NCBI GenBank assembly: GCA_963277665.1
Contig: OY728128.1
Span: 1,863,608,988 to 1,863,672,987, forward strand
Direction of reading: 5' to 3'
DNA: 64,000 nucleotides
DNA from: Viscum album
Lineage: Eukaryota; Streptophyta; Magnoliopsida; Santalales; Viscaceae
Below, in pieces: positions 36,389-48,999 of the stretch. A program made the position numbers and the translations under genes. The number at the start of each line of letters is the position of its first letter. Position 1 is the stretch's first letter. The notes beneath the pieces were generated by a model. The model did not search any database and was not told the DNA's origin. It worked only from the letters and a program-made list of their open reading frames with translations.

Positions 36389-38139
36389 TTCCACGACAAC
36401 TTCTTACACATTCCCTTCAAATATTTTTCAACAATGCATCCTGATGGAGAACTTCATAGCCAAATAAACTAATATTTTTTCTTCTTCTAGTGAAAAAGGG
36501 TTTTATACATCATTCTTACCAGTTCATATTTTCTTAAGTGATGTTGAAATGTTTTACAGCTTCTCAATTCTCTTTTAAAACTTATGTATTTATTATAAAT
36601 ACACATTACAAGACTCAAACATGGTTATTATCATGTAATTTATTCTATAGTGGATCTCCCTACATTGAATTTCCTTATTTATCTTCACTTGTTCAAAGAT
36701 TGATTTCCAGGCCACATTCTATGTCACACTCACGGTAGGTCCTCCTACGATGCCTGTAATGGTCACTCCTTTTACACTCACAGATGTTACGTTCTCATAG
36801 AATCTATGTACTTCACGTTTAAGATCCATGATCCTCATGAATTTATTGATACATTTGGAATCATAAGTAAATTTACATTTACCCAAGAAATATCAGTGTT
36901 TTCTACACAGTAAAACTATAATTATTGGAAAATATATGATGATTCCCATAGAAGAACTAAAACTCAGGGAAGGTCCCAAATGCTTCTCACATAACCACAT
37001 TATATAGAAACATTAATCAAAGAAGAATATTCCATTGAATCATTGGCCTTCATACAGTTTAATTCAATTAATTATAGATGTTCATCACATGGAATATTGA
37101 CTCACAGAATAATAGTCCAAATTTTGAAGATTCTTTCATGTGGTCGATCATTATTACTCATAGAAACTCATCACATTGGATATTTTACAACATAAAACTT
37201 GTCCAAATAAGATTATTTAATTGATAAAAAGTTGAGAATATTATATAATCCTTCATCCCAATAAACTCCACTTGTTTTAACTTAATTATTTATGTGTTGA
37301 TAATAAAATAAAACATCATAAAAATCCATGTTCTTGTTACCCAATTTCTTCATCAACCAATAAAAATCCAAAACCACTTTTCCGTTACAAATGTAAAAAT
37401 AGGAATAATTTTTTTTGAATACAAATTTAATGGTATGAACCATATTTCATGTCCTAACCCCCCCCCCCCCAAGTTTCATGATATGAAATTTCTCCCCAAA
37501 AAACATTCATATCCTAAATCAAACTATCTATCACACCAATCACCGATTCGTTGTATGAATAAAAATTTCAAACCATAAAATAATCATGCATAGGGATACC
37601 TCCCTGGGAATGTCTGGATTCTTGGCATAAAACTCATGTTTGAAAAATGAAAGTATGAAAAAACAAAAAATTTACTTAACAGGTAACCATACCCTTCTCT
37701 CCGACTCACTCAAAAACCCATACCACCAACTAGGTTTTGAACCAAATCCATATAACCTTTCATAGATGTACTAATTTTTTTTATTCAACTCTAAATCTCA
37801 AATTTTAGAAGGACCCAGTTACTAGATAAGAAAACAAATATTTCTTTGAATTTCATAACTCATAAAAAGAAAAGATTTACAACCTCCCTTCCAAAACACT
37901 TCTTATCAATAAAAAGTATCTTGGATATTTCCACCGTTAAACCCAACCCACAATAGTAATCATTTCATTATCAAATTGCATTGTTCTGTCACTTAATGCT
38001 ACATCAGCTTCCCCTATGTAACTCTAAACTAGAGTCACATTATTTATCAAAACATGAACCATTTCTAGTCAACCTCAATGGAACATTGAGATAAAACATA
38101 CCCATGCCAATCAACCCCGAGACTCTAAGGTATCCTTTT
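36389..38139. other. Unassigned; possible minus-strand LTR relic
   Basis: C-rich on the plus strand with no convincing frame. On the minus strand, the stretch opposite 37680-37720 reads TTGAGTGAGTCGGAGAG, like the E2 LTR block at about 14570 (GAATGAGTACGGAGAGAG). The stretch at 36970-37005 resembles the reverse complement of the E1 GTCTCATGAGACC block. Order and spacing fit an LTR in minus orientation, later split by the copia element E5. Too decayed to be sure. Confidence 0.35.
37458..37470 (+). repeat. C13 homopolymer
   Basis: Thirteen consecutive C in an A/T-rich surrounding. It is the longest G/C run in the window and prone to length errors in sequencing. Confidence 0.9.
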
Positions 38140-40053
38140 TGAATTCTGATGCTTGTAATAATAGGATATGTTAATGATTTTTTGGAGATATATTGAAATT
38201 TATTTTATTAATAATATCCCAAAACCATGATTGTAGATCATGGATGTGAAAATTATAATTTTTTTTAATATATGAATAAATAAATACCACATCTTAAGAA
38301 ATTTGATCCCTGATTATTATTGATCATATGAAAATACCCTTTTGGATTTTCACTATTGTGTTGTGAGGTTCAAAGGATAGAATCACTCTAGCAGTGATCC
38401 ACACATACTCCAACGATTTTTTAGAAACACCATTCGGTTGCTATGTGGTAGCATGGAAAATAAAATGCATTTTATTGTGCATTCTTGATCACTCATTCTT
38501 TAGTCTTGAAGATATATCTCTTCCTCTTATAACTCTTAAGAGAAAGAGATATGGGGGCTTCGAGATATAATTTGTCATAAGAAATAGTTATCTATAATAA
38601 AATTTTGGATACAATATGAAATATACATAACCTTATATTTATAGAATTAGGGATTAGTTTCAAATATTATTTAATTTAAACTGAGCCATTAAATATTATT
38701 TGAATCTTTTAATAAACCCAAAGACTTATAATAATAATAACATTATTTTTTACTCCACATTTCAACTTACATAATAAAAAATATTATGAAACAATATTAT
38801 TAATAAAAATTTCTCAACAATATCGGTCTTGATCTATTTTAACTCCCAAAGAACTTATTGAACTACCGAATAAGTATTTTATTCACAAATAAATATTTTA
38901 ATCTCAATCTAGAGAATACATATTTATTAATAATATTCAATAAATAAAATAAATTTTTTATTCCCAATCAAATGAATATATATTATATATATTTACAAAA
39001 TCAAAATAAACTATTTATTATTAGATAAATATTTATTTTTTACCTTGTTAATATTAGCAATCAATAAAACATGAATAAAATTATACCTCCCCCTTGATAA
39101 TTATATGAATTCCTATAATAAATTAAAATATAATTTATTCATGAGGAATTGAAAAAGTTATTTTGTTTCCATCTATGATTCCTTCTCATTGTAATTAGGA
39201 GGGAATTCATAAAGACCAATATTACTATCTAGAAATGTTCCAAGGAACCAATTCGAAGGAACTTAATGTCACAATGAGGATAACCAAATACATATTCCCA
39301 CTATGTTACATAATTCCCTTATCTCAATATATCATCAAGAAGGATTCAAATTCGTGGGACTAAACAGTATACTCGATATAGATTTCATTGACTATCAAAA
39401 ATAAACATATCATTACACCATGATGAGGGAATTTTGGGTAACCTAACCATTCCCATCAAAGGGCCGAGATATCAGCTTCCATAAATATAGAAGATGAAAA
39501 TCCTTCATTGACTTATCCATGAATGAAATATCACGCATGAATCACTTATCTTATCTATGTAATCCATGAACTATTATAATCATGGTTTATGAAATAAAAC
39601 TACGTATTAGAGTTGATACAGGAAATGATAAAAATTTTAATTTATAATGAACTCAATGATTGAAATATCTGATGATACAAAAGCTTAAGGAATTAATACT
39701 AGAAATTATATTCAAATAATTTCCCATCTTGGTGATTATCATGTGTGAACTTCGTGATAAGAAACGTTTCCTTCTTCAATTAGTCACACCTAACTATCAT
39801 TGTTCTATGTATCCATTAATAGTATGTTATCTATCCATAGAACATTAATTATGAATATCATCATAGAACATAAAGGTTCTCATCATTGTGGAATCTACTA
39901 TTACCTTATGAATGCGACATGTACTCTATGAAATTCTTTCCTTAGGGTCCTGATGAATAATGATTAATATTTAATAGGCATTTTATTAATATCCTATCAA
40001 TATAATATACTTGGAATCAAAATTAATATAGTTTGTCCTAAGTCACCAAATAT
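38140..40053 (-). repeat. E5 3' LTR (left copy)
   Basis: It shares ordered blocks with 47100-48999. Examples are ATTGAAATTT...CAAAACCATGA (38188 and 47143), TGTGTTGTGAGGTTCAAAGGATA (38353) with TGTGCTGTGAGGATCAAAGGATA (47310), and GAAGATATATCTCTT (38508) with GAAGACATATCTCTT (47460). The inner edge is placed before the polypurine tract at 40061-40069. Confidence 0.78.
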
Positions 40054-40060
40054 AATAAAA

Positions 40061-40069
40061 TCCCACTTA
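40061..40069 (-). other. E5 polypurine tract
   Basis: Plus-strand TCCCACTTA reads TAAGTGGGA in element orientation, the form common to plant copia elements, a few bases before the 3' LTR. Confidence 0.6.
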
Positions 40070-40189
40070 AACTAGATTCAACTACTTAAGAAATTCAGTC
40101 CAATAGACCCCAAATGATTGTTATGCTTTTGTAGAATCTAGACATTAATCCAAGAGTATTATATATTGTATTGTAGTAAAATATAGCTC

Positions 40190-42660
40190 ACATCAACTTC
40201 TCCTCTCTGATAAAAATCCCTCAAGAGATTATACATCTAAATTTTGTGCTCCATCTACTAATGTGACCTAGCTTCTTTTGCAAGAACCACCGCTGCAGTA
40301 TTATCACAATAGTGTGTCTGATGATCTATACATCGATATATCATTTCATTCTATTGGAAAATATATCATTATTAGACTACATTAAATTTCTAAAAATCCG
40401 CAATATACTTTATATCTTATGTATAATCTACTATGAAAACCTACGTTGAGATCTTCCTACTCACATCTCCTCCAATCAGTGTGATGATGTACAGTTTTAG
40501 TGACATCATGTAATCGTGATCAATTTTGAAACCTCCATTGGAATGTCCTCTGATCACTGGTTTCTTATATCCACTACAAACCATGAACCAAACCTTTGTA
40601 CTTCTCAAATATAGAATGAAAACATTGATTCCCATCCAATGGAAGTCCCCTAGATCATCTTGATATATTCCAACCACACATAATTTATAGGAGGAATCTA
40701 TCATAGTAAGTAGTATAGCCTACATGACTAAAACTATCACTGAAGTGTATGTAATAATTTTTATTTGGTTTATTTCCTCATGTGTTTATTAACATATTTT
40801 CATAGATAGATTAATACCATGTGATACTATCAACAATACCCTTTTGGATAGTTCCATAGTGAATCAGTTCAGTATCATGTCAATGTGTGTAATTTGACAC
40901 AGGCCAACCAAACCCTTGGATATATCATGATGAGAATGATCACAATAATATATTCCAACTCTCCCAAGTCCATTATAGAGAATAATTTATTCAAAAAAAC
41001 CTTAACATACTATATCACTAGTATTTTGATACTAATAAGTAAGATTTAAAAAATATAAATTATTTAGAAAATAAATACACTCCCACCAAAATATTTATAG
41101 GCATAATGATCACATTAAATATATATGAAACCATATTCAAATATGGCCTTTTCTAAATTAAATTTATATGATCTTGATTCTTTTATTAATATATAAATGG
41201 ATCATCGTGACATAGATACCATGTTAGATTACTTTGGAGTCACAAAACCATATGGTTGTGTCATATAGTCATCTTTTAGAAGGATCCCATTAAGAAATGA
41301 TATTTTTTTATCCATTTTATAAATTTCATAATCATGGAAAACCACATTGAAATTTGAATTATGATGAATTTCAGCATTGAAAATAGATAAAAGGATTCAT
41401 AATTTCCAATCCCTTCATGTTTTTTTATCCCTTTTACAACTTGTGATTCCTTATAGGTGATACTATTTCCTTCAATGTCTATGTAATTCATGAATACCCA
41501 TTTTAATCCAACAGGTTTTATATCTACAGAATTGTCTACCAAAATACAGACTTGGCTTTAGGACATTAAATCCATTTCATAATTCATTTCCTCTTCCCAC
41601 ATGGTGTCATTTGTGACTCATACAAATTCATTGTAGGATATAGGATTATTTTTATGAACTCTTAATTTTTCACCATCCTCGATGACTATACATCCATAAT
41701 AGTATGTTACTCAAACCTCTCTTGTTATACTACGTAGTAATTGTGTCCTTGTAACAATTTCTTCTTCTACGGGGCTTTGTGGAATTTTTCCCTATGCCAA
41801 ATCATGTGTTTGAAGAGCAATGTATTCATAGAATTTTTCTATCACCCCCACTATATCTTTGAGAGATCAGATCCTCCTCAATAAATTTGGGATTTCAGTG
41901 AACCACAACCTTATTGTCTGAATGATTGTATAGGAAGTGTCCCTTTTTTCTTTGGTATATCTTATAAAATAAACTTTTTGCCTCATAGTGAAACCTTGAA
42001 ACCTAAAGAGTCATTAATAAATGACTGTCTACCATATATATGTATATAAGACCACATGAGTTTCTTCCCATTCTCTAATTTTAGTGGTATACATTTTTTT
42101 GTCTTTAGTTAGAACTCAATTTAATACATATGATGTTATTTTAACGTGTATCCCCCAATGGATAATGGAAGAATCACCTAAATCGTCATTGATCTCACTA
42201 TTTAAAACAAGGCATGGTTCCAACATTCCCTTACACCCTTCCACTAAGTCTTATAATGAGGGAGTTTAGATAATATCATGATCTCCAATAAATAATCAAT
42301 GAATTCTTGATTAAGATATTCTCCACCAAGGTCTGAGTATTTATTCAAAATTTCCTTACCAAGATGGTTCTCAACATAACTCTTGTATTCCAAGAATTTA
42401 TCCAAAGAAATAGGCTTATACCTTATTAAGTAGACATATCCATATCTACTAAAATAATTAGTAAAAAGTTATGTAATATGGGTACCCACCCCTTGAATCA
42501 ATAAAAAATTATCTACACACATCAGTATGATATCATTCAAGAAATCGTTTTCACATTCAACATTAAAATTAAATGGGGCTTTACCATTTTTTATTGTAAC
42601 AATGCATGATACACACCACATGATTTTAGTACAAAATAATCTAAAGATCAATCATGATGT
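40190..42660 (-). pseudogene. E5 copia pol remnant: integrase, reverse transcriptase, RNase H
   Basis: Read on the minus strand in shifting frames. The integrase start region is 42651-42469 (NGKAPFNFNVE). Next comes an integrase core piece near 42460-42290 with SRYGYVYLI and GGEYLNQEF. The FIRYTKEKRDTSY stretch (about 41970-41930) corresponds to the copia block usually read as FVGYPKETKGYYFY. Reverse transcriptase is at 41542-41276 (KWVFMNYIDIEG, YKESQVVKG). RNase H follows: 40704-40441, then an intact CDNTAAVVLAKEARSH near 40320-40270. Stops and frameshifts occur throughout, and distances are shorter than in intact elements, indicating deletions. The motif order identifies the superfamily securely; the clade is less sure. 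Confidence 0.82.
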
Positions 42661-43189
42661 GATTTAGTCATGTTATTTTCAATTACATGTACTTAATGGG
42701 GATTGAAAAGTTTTTTGTGAGTCATGTGATGTAACATCATTAAGGGTTTCCATTACATTTTTTTACTCCAATATAGAATGAAGATTATATTAATGTTCAT
42801 TACCATAGAAAATTTATATTTATAAAATAATAAAAATTTATTTCCTTTTTACAAACTAAATACATTTGTTTCTTGTCTAGATATATAAATAATGTTCCTT
42901 ATCACTAAAGTCAATTAATAACATCCCACTAAAACATTAATCATTTGGTTTGGAAATGTGAGTTGTTACTCCATGATATTTTAAACAACAAGTTTATCTT
43001 CATTGGATGCTCATTGATCTATATACCCTTGTTAAATCATACTGAATCTACTTGTTTAACATATTCAAATTCATATATGAGAACAATAAGCTATCTATAA
43101 TTCAATATTTCTTTAAATATATAAATTTAACTCAATAAAAAACACGCATAAAACCTCCCCTTGGTTTCTTTGGATGGGTGTAATTTTCC
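42661..43189 (-). other. E5 interior upstream of integrase, no product recognised
   Basis: This is where the end of gag and the protease should lie in a copia element. I found neither a zinc knuckle nor a DSG-type active site. Sequence is A/T-rich with stops in all frames. Confidence 0.4.
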
Positions 43190-45060
43190 TCCCAGTGGCC
43201 CTTTCTAGCATATGAGAAATAGACAAAATCCTTTTACCATTAATTCCCCTTTAACGTCACCTTCGTAGAGGTGTGGTACAATACATTGGACATAGATATT
43301 TTCAATTTACCTTTCTATTTGTTAACCATAATGATAGATGGATTTTGGGTTTCATATCCTTATCAACTTGGGGAAGAAGAGTGAGAATATTTGACAGAGA
43401 CTTCCCATTGTTATTCATATTACAATTCAAAAAAAAAATACAGATATACAAAGAGGGATTGATTTAAAAATTGAATTAGTCCCAATTTTTTCAGGTAGTT
43501 TGAACCCTAGAACCACATGGTGCCCTATGTAGACAATGCCCTTGACTAAGTGAGGCACAGCTGGCGATCTATATCCATGCTTTTCTATAAAATAATCTCT
43601 CAAATCTCACATTTTTATTTTCTAGATCTCTCCAAATATAGTCCAAGGGGGTTCTCAAGCATGATTTACTCAACCATGATTTCATGATACTTCATTATTT
43701 CACTAGATATTGATGGAAGAGTCAATCATTGAATGTCAAATATGTCACCTGAATGTTATTTTGTTTCATTATTGATATCTAACCAATTATAATGATGGAA
43801 TTAACCAACCCAATGGTGGGGTGGTAGGATTTCATTGGCTGAAATTGCTTTCTAGCAATGTATCTAGGGTTATCTATGGGTTTATATAAACCTAGTGGTT
43901 CTGAGCATAAGATATACAATCATTATATGAAGGCAAGTCGCATGGAGAGTTTTTGATCCTCATGAAGATGTTTGGGTCTGGTATAGTTTGGGATGTGTGT
44001 GTTAGTCGAATGATCCACTACATGGAGGTCATGGGGTGCTCTTTTTTATAGGATTGGGGCTAGGAAAGGTTTATTTTAGGAAATTCAGTTGTCACTATCG
44101 ATTGGGACTCAATGAGATAACTGGTGACTGTGTTTGGGACATCCTCATTGAGGGTAGACATGTGGTGTGGCATGAAACATGCAATGATGGTGGAGCATGG
44201 GAGAAATTTTGTGAGGGTTTCGGTTAGTGGTGCAAGATGGTGATGACAATGCCATGTGAATTCATCATAAGGCGGGAGACCTCAGGATATTATTTTGGAT
44301 TGTTTGGATATAGGATTTCTTTTATCATCAGGCATATATCATTGACCTCAAGATGCCTCAGGTCAATATTATTGACATAGGTTCATGATGTGGTCATGTT
44401 TTATGATCTAGAAGAAATGTTGGGGGGATATCTCTTGCACGTTGATGGGAGTTTGATGGCGTTGGATGGATAGGCTCAAGTGGTGTCAGTGTTAGCTCCA
44501 GGACACGATGATGGGTGAACAAAAAGGTTGTAGTGATGGGATTGTTTTTTGTTCCATGATGGATGTTGTCCATGATGCTGGTTGTGGGAAAACCTATGAT
44601 GGAATGGGATACTGTCAAGAGTGGTGATATTGGGTGCAATGAGTTATTGATGGAATGGGATGCTGATAGTGAGCTTCTCCTACTAGTGATTTTCCACACT
44701 GACACCTCCATTAAAAGAAAACTAGGAAGACATTGATAACATGAGTATGGTAACATCCTTGGGCGGGACTTGACATACAAGATGATGACATGGAGTGGTG
44801 TTTTGTGGCTTCAAATCATCGATATGGTAGGGAGCAAGATGTCTTCAGGGATTGGCAGCTATCATTCAAACCATGGAAGCATCATCAATTGTAGGATGTT
44901 TTGGGACTTCATTCAATTATAATGTGGTTCTTCAATTATTTTAAATGGGTATAGGTAAATTTAATTTTATTTTTTGGAATTCTATTTTGGCCACATTCAT
45001 GTTTTAGTGACCTTTGATGTGCTACATGCTTCCACTTTTTTGTACCATTATTTTATTAAT
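43190..45060. other. G/C-richer island of unknown origin inside E5
   Basis: About 1.9 kb less A/T-rich than its surroundings, with several frames: 43273-43467 plus, 44036-44227 plus, and 44394-44780 minus (128 codons, rich in S, P, T and H). A possible TATA box (TATATAAAC) lies near 43889. No product or family motif is recognisable on either strand. Since the E5 interior is about 2 kb too long, this could be a nested insertion or a captured gene fragment. I saw no terminal inverted repeats or target duplication by eye. Confidence 0.4.
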
Positions 45061-47099
45061 ATTTTTTTAGGGAAGATCACACTCCGTAGTTGAAAATAAT
45101 TGGAATGGGTAACTCTTCAGGATTAAGAATTATGTAATAAAAAAAATTAATTATTAAATTAATTTCATAAATCTACCACTACTTTATTGACTCCAAATAT
45201 CCCTTTCTATTAATCTATAATGGTTCAATTTCATTAACATTAAAGTGGTAAAGATTTCCTTAACGTTTTTTAATGATCCATACATTGTCTAATAGAAGCA
45301 TAATAAAGGAAATACGTGAGAGATATTTCAAACTATGGAAATTAAAATCTGTGGTATATTGAGTGGATTCCCCTATTCTAAATTATTGTCTTTGATTTCC
45401 CCAAAACCTACCTCTAAATATAAATTTAATAGAATTTGGCCATTTAACTAAATACATGTTCACTCAAGATAACCCCAAACCCTCATGAGTCCCCCCAATA
45501 AATGTATGTGATTTAACATTGTCCATATAATAAACATTATTTTATGGTTTCATTCTCAATTAAGTAATTGAAGGTCTAGTATGAAAAAATTCTGGGAACA
45601 TGGTTTTTAATTAATTTTTCTTAAATTTAATCTTATCCTATCATTTAAATTTATTTTTTGAAATAACTATATTTTACTTAATTAATTAACCTCTGGAAAA
45701 AAAATGTATGAATAATCCATTGAAATAAATTCAGTCTTTACATATTGAAACAATTATTTCCATGACTGTGATCATACATACATAATATAAAGAAATCATA
45801 GACATAAATAAATAAATAGTGGAAATTGCATGATTAGGAGATTATCTAACAATTTACATGATGAGTGGAAATTAAATTAACCTATTTACTAGGAGAATTA
45901 ATCCATATTATAGTCTTGGAAATACTTAATAGATGTGTAAAATTGAGTTGGCATCATTATGGTTCTGTTTTGAACTGCCACCACAGGCTTTGAGATTATC
46001 CATTAATTATAAGTATTTTTTACCCACACATAGGTGAGGAGAACCAATGGATTGGTCAATGGCGATTATATAAATATTCTTGGACACTCAGGTCCGAAAT
46101 AATAATTGTGGGAAGGAGGAGAAGAAATCCATTATTTAATATAAAATTTAATAATTTCAACCCCATTCAATAAATTAAATAATATAAATATAATTACAAA
46201 AATAGTTCTTTGTCAAGATCATTATTAGATATAAATGAAATGATTATATAAAAGTAGCCTTCTAGAATTACATCTTTATTCATTCATTATTATTAACATA
46301 AACATACATGAATTTATAAATTAATTAATTAATTAATTAATTACCTTTTATCTTAATGATCATCTAACCTTTATTGAATACAGAAATAATTTATGGTATT
46401 CAAGGAGAATAAATGGATGAACCAATAATGAAAAAATTATTAAAATAAATTAATTGTTCAATTATTATTATTTAAAACCATTATTAAATTGGAAAAACAT
46501 TCATTATTGTGCCAATAAATAAAATTACATTTTAATGGTAAAATTCTTCAATTTAAAAGAATTTTTTATTTTTTCTATGAATAATAGAATAAAATATATA
46601 TAGAGTCTAGCTACACACCATTTAACTAGACTCCCATGTATCTGAGTCTCATTTCAGGGGCTACGTCCTGTTAACTGAACCTAACTACAGGGCATGTACA
46701 AGCCAAATATACTCTAAGTAACTTCTTGTCATGTGCTAGGTTTACCTAGTTAACTTATGTTGTGAAATAAATGAACCACATGTAATTAAATGATCAGAGA
46801 ATTAAGGTACAATGTTCATGGGTACACATATTGTACTCTCAATACATGTTGGGTAAGATATTTTTAGTAGCCAAGGACTCTAAACTTTTCAATGGGATTT
46901 TTATTCAATATTCATTGATTATTAAACCCTTAATAAAATGAAACACTGAATGAATATGATTCATATATTGATCACATATTATTTCAAATTGGACTAAAAA
47001 AAGAATAACATGAAATTAAAATCAAACTATAATTTTTCATAGATTAATGATGAAATAAATAATTATAAATTTAAATGTGACCACTCTAATAAAACATTA
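45061..47099. other. E5 interior near 5' LTR, unassigned
   Basis: A/T-rich; no frame worth calling. The block 46600-46860 is richer in G/C and contains a reversed stretch faintly like the Tekay LTR block around GTCTCATGAGAC (46625-46665), too weak to call. A TTAA tetranucleotide microsatellite lies at 46321-46343. In element orientation gag should be here but no Gag motif was found. Confidence 0.4.
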
Positions 47100-48999
47100 T
47101 TGTATGAAGAATTCTGGTTGCAAGGAGTGGTTGGAGATTTATTGAAATTTCTATTCATAAATATTTCTCAAAACCATGAGTGAGGATCTCCGATGAAAAT
47201 TTTCCATTAAATATATTTAATATATTAATAAATAAAAATCTTACATTATAAAAATTGTTTATTGAGTGTTTTTTATCATCCAATAAGACCCTATTAGATT
47301 TTCTTCATTGTGCTGTGAGGATCAAAGGATATAATCCCTCTAGTGGTGGTCCAAATATTTTGAAATGATATCCATGAAACACCAATTGATCACCGGGTGA
47401 TAACATAGTGATTCAAAAGTGAGTCACTATTCGTTATTGATCTCTTGATCTTCTATCCTGAAGACATATCTCTTGACCATGTTATTCGTTTGAAGGAGAT
47501 AGAAATATGTGTCTAAAAATAATTTGTTATGTGCAAAAAATATCTATTTTCAATTTTGGATTTATAGATTTAGTGTGTAGGTTAGAATATTATTAAATTT
47601 AATGTCACCAATAAAATAAAGCATAAAACATTTAATAACCCACATACCACATTATAATTATATTAGTATTATTATTTTCTAGATTGTGCAAACTTTCACA
47701 ACTAAAAATATTTTTTAATGGTCTTGTAAATTATGATTTTTCACAAGACTCAATCTTGTTCCATATGAAATCCTCATGAGTTTATTGAACAACTAAATGA
47801 AAATTTTATTTACAAAAATATTTCATTCAAAATCTTGTGGATAAATATTTGTGAAATGTATTAAATAGATAAAATAAATGTTTTATTCCTATTATAGTGA
47901 ATAAATATTGTATATATTTCCATACAATCACATATATTATTTATGATGAAAAAAATATTTATTTTATTCCTTGATAATATAAGATATCAATAAAAGTTGA
48001 ATAATATAAATTTTATGTCTTGTGAATAATATTTTTTCCAATAATTAATTTCAAAAATAATTTATTTAGATAAATTGAAACACTTTTTGTGTATGAATCT
48101 CTAGGATTTATTCTTTTTGGAATTAGTAAGGCCTACCTAAATTCCCTAATTACTATATAGAAATGTGTTAAGACACCCAGAAGAAATAAATTACCTTTAC
48201 AACGACAACAACCACAGATAAACAATATTTGTGAAATTTAATTCATTTATCTCAATATCTCATCATGTTGGTTTCAAATACCACTCACCATCTTATATGA
48301 TCGATACAACATTCTCTGAATATCTAAAATAAACATGTCATTACATCCTATCAATGGAATTTAGGGACATTGTTCCATTCCAACTAAAAGGTATAAATAT
48401 TATCTTCAATAAAGATAAAAGGGACCAATCCTTCCTCAACTTGTCCATTAATGACTTGTCACCTATGATTCACCAAATATATCCGACTTTTCCCTGAAAT
48501 TTTATCATTGCTGTTTACAAAATACATCTATGTATGAGAGTTGTAACATGAATTTTAGATAATATTAAATTTTCAGGATTATCACACAAGCTCACATATA
48601 GGATTATTAGATGACACTAAAACATGTAGAATTCCTTCCAGTTCATCTATTCTCATAATATCCTCCATTAAAGGTCACCATGTGTGAAATATATGTAAAT
48701 AAGACTCATCGTCTTATGAGTACTCATACCTAACAATATATATTATGTGTCCAAACATAGTACGTCATCCAACTTCTAAACATTATTTATAAATATTGTC
48801 ATAGAATATGATGTTTCTCAAAATAGCGGGGAACTTCTTCGAACTCATCAATGCAATAGATACTCTTGAAAATTATTACATTATAGTTACGAAGAACAAT
48901 TATAAATTAGAAATAATATGTTTTCTAAACATTCAACACATTGAATATAAATTTAATAAAAGTAAAAATTGTTTTTCAATGGAAACCAACTCTCAAATA
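47100..48999 (-). repeat. E5 5' LTR (right copy)
   Basis: Collinear with 38140-40053 (blocks listed there). Left of its inner edge, AATTCTGGTTGCA is a weak counterpart (7 of 12) of the reversed initiator-Met primer-binding sequence; a similar stretch also lies left of the other LTR, so the inner edge is uncertain. The frame at 48808-49035 has no recognisable product. Confidence 0.75.

Larger units (their letters stand above)
38140..48999 (-). mobile_element. E5: Ty1/copia retrotransposon (Angela/Tork-like), decayed
   Basis: Two collinear direct repeats of about 1.9 kb (38140-40053 and 47100-48999) flank an interior with copia-type pol on the minus strand: integrase at the high coordinates, then reverse transcriptase, then RNase H. 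Integrase upstream of reverse transcriptase is the copia order. The interior is about 7.0 kb, roughly 2 kb more than usual, so an extra insertion on the gag side is likely. LTR length and a polypurine tract of type AAGTGGGA suggest the Angela/Tork group; this is inference. Outer boundaries are accurate to some tens of bases and I could not confirm a target duplication. Confidence 0.8.

Noticed and set aside
38140..40053. Primer-binding-like stretch left of the E5 3' LTR as evidence for a tandem LTR-interior-LTR-interior-LTR array
   Set aside because: The match (ATTCTGATGCTT against the reversed site) is 8 of 12 in a low-complexity setting and no copia interior is recognisable further left.
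44394..44780. 128-codon minus-strand frame as a host gene
   Set aside because: Low-complexity S/P/T/H composition, no motif, and no conservation evidence; kept only as part of an unexplained island.
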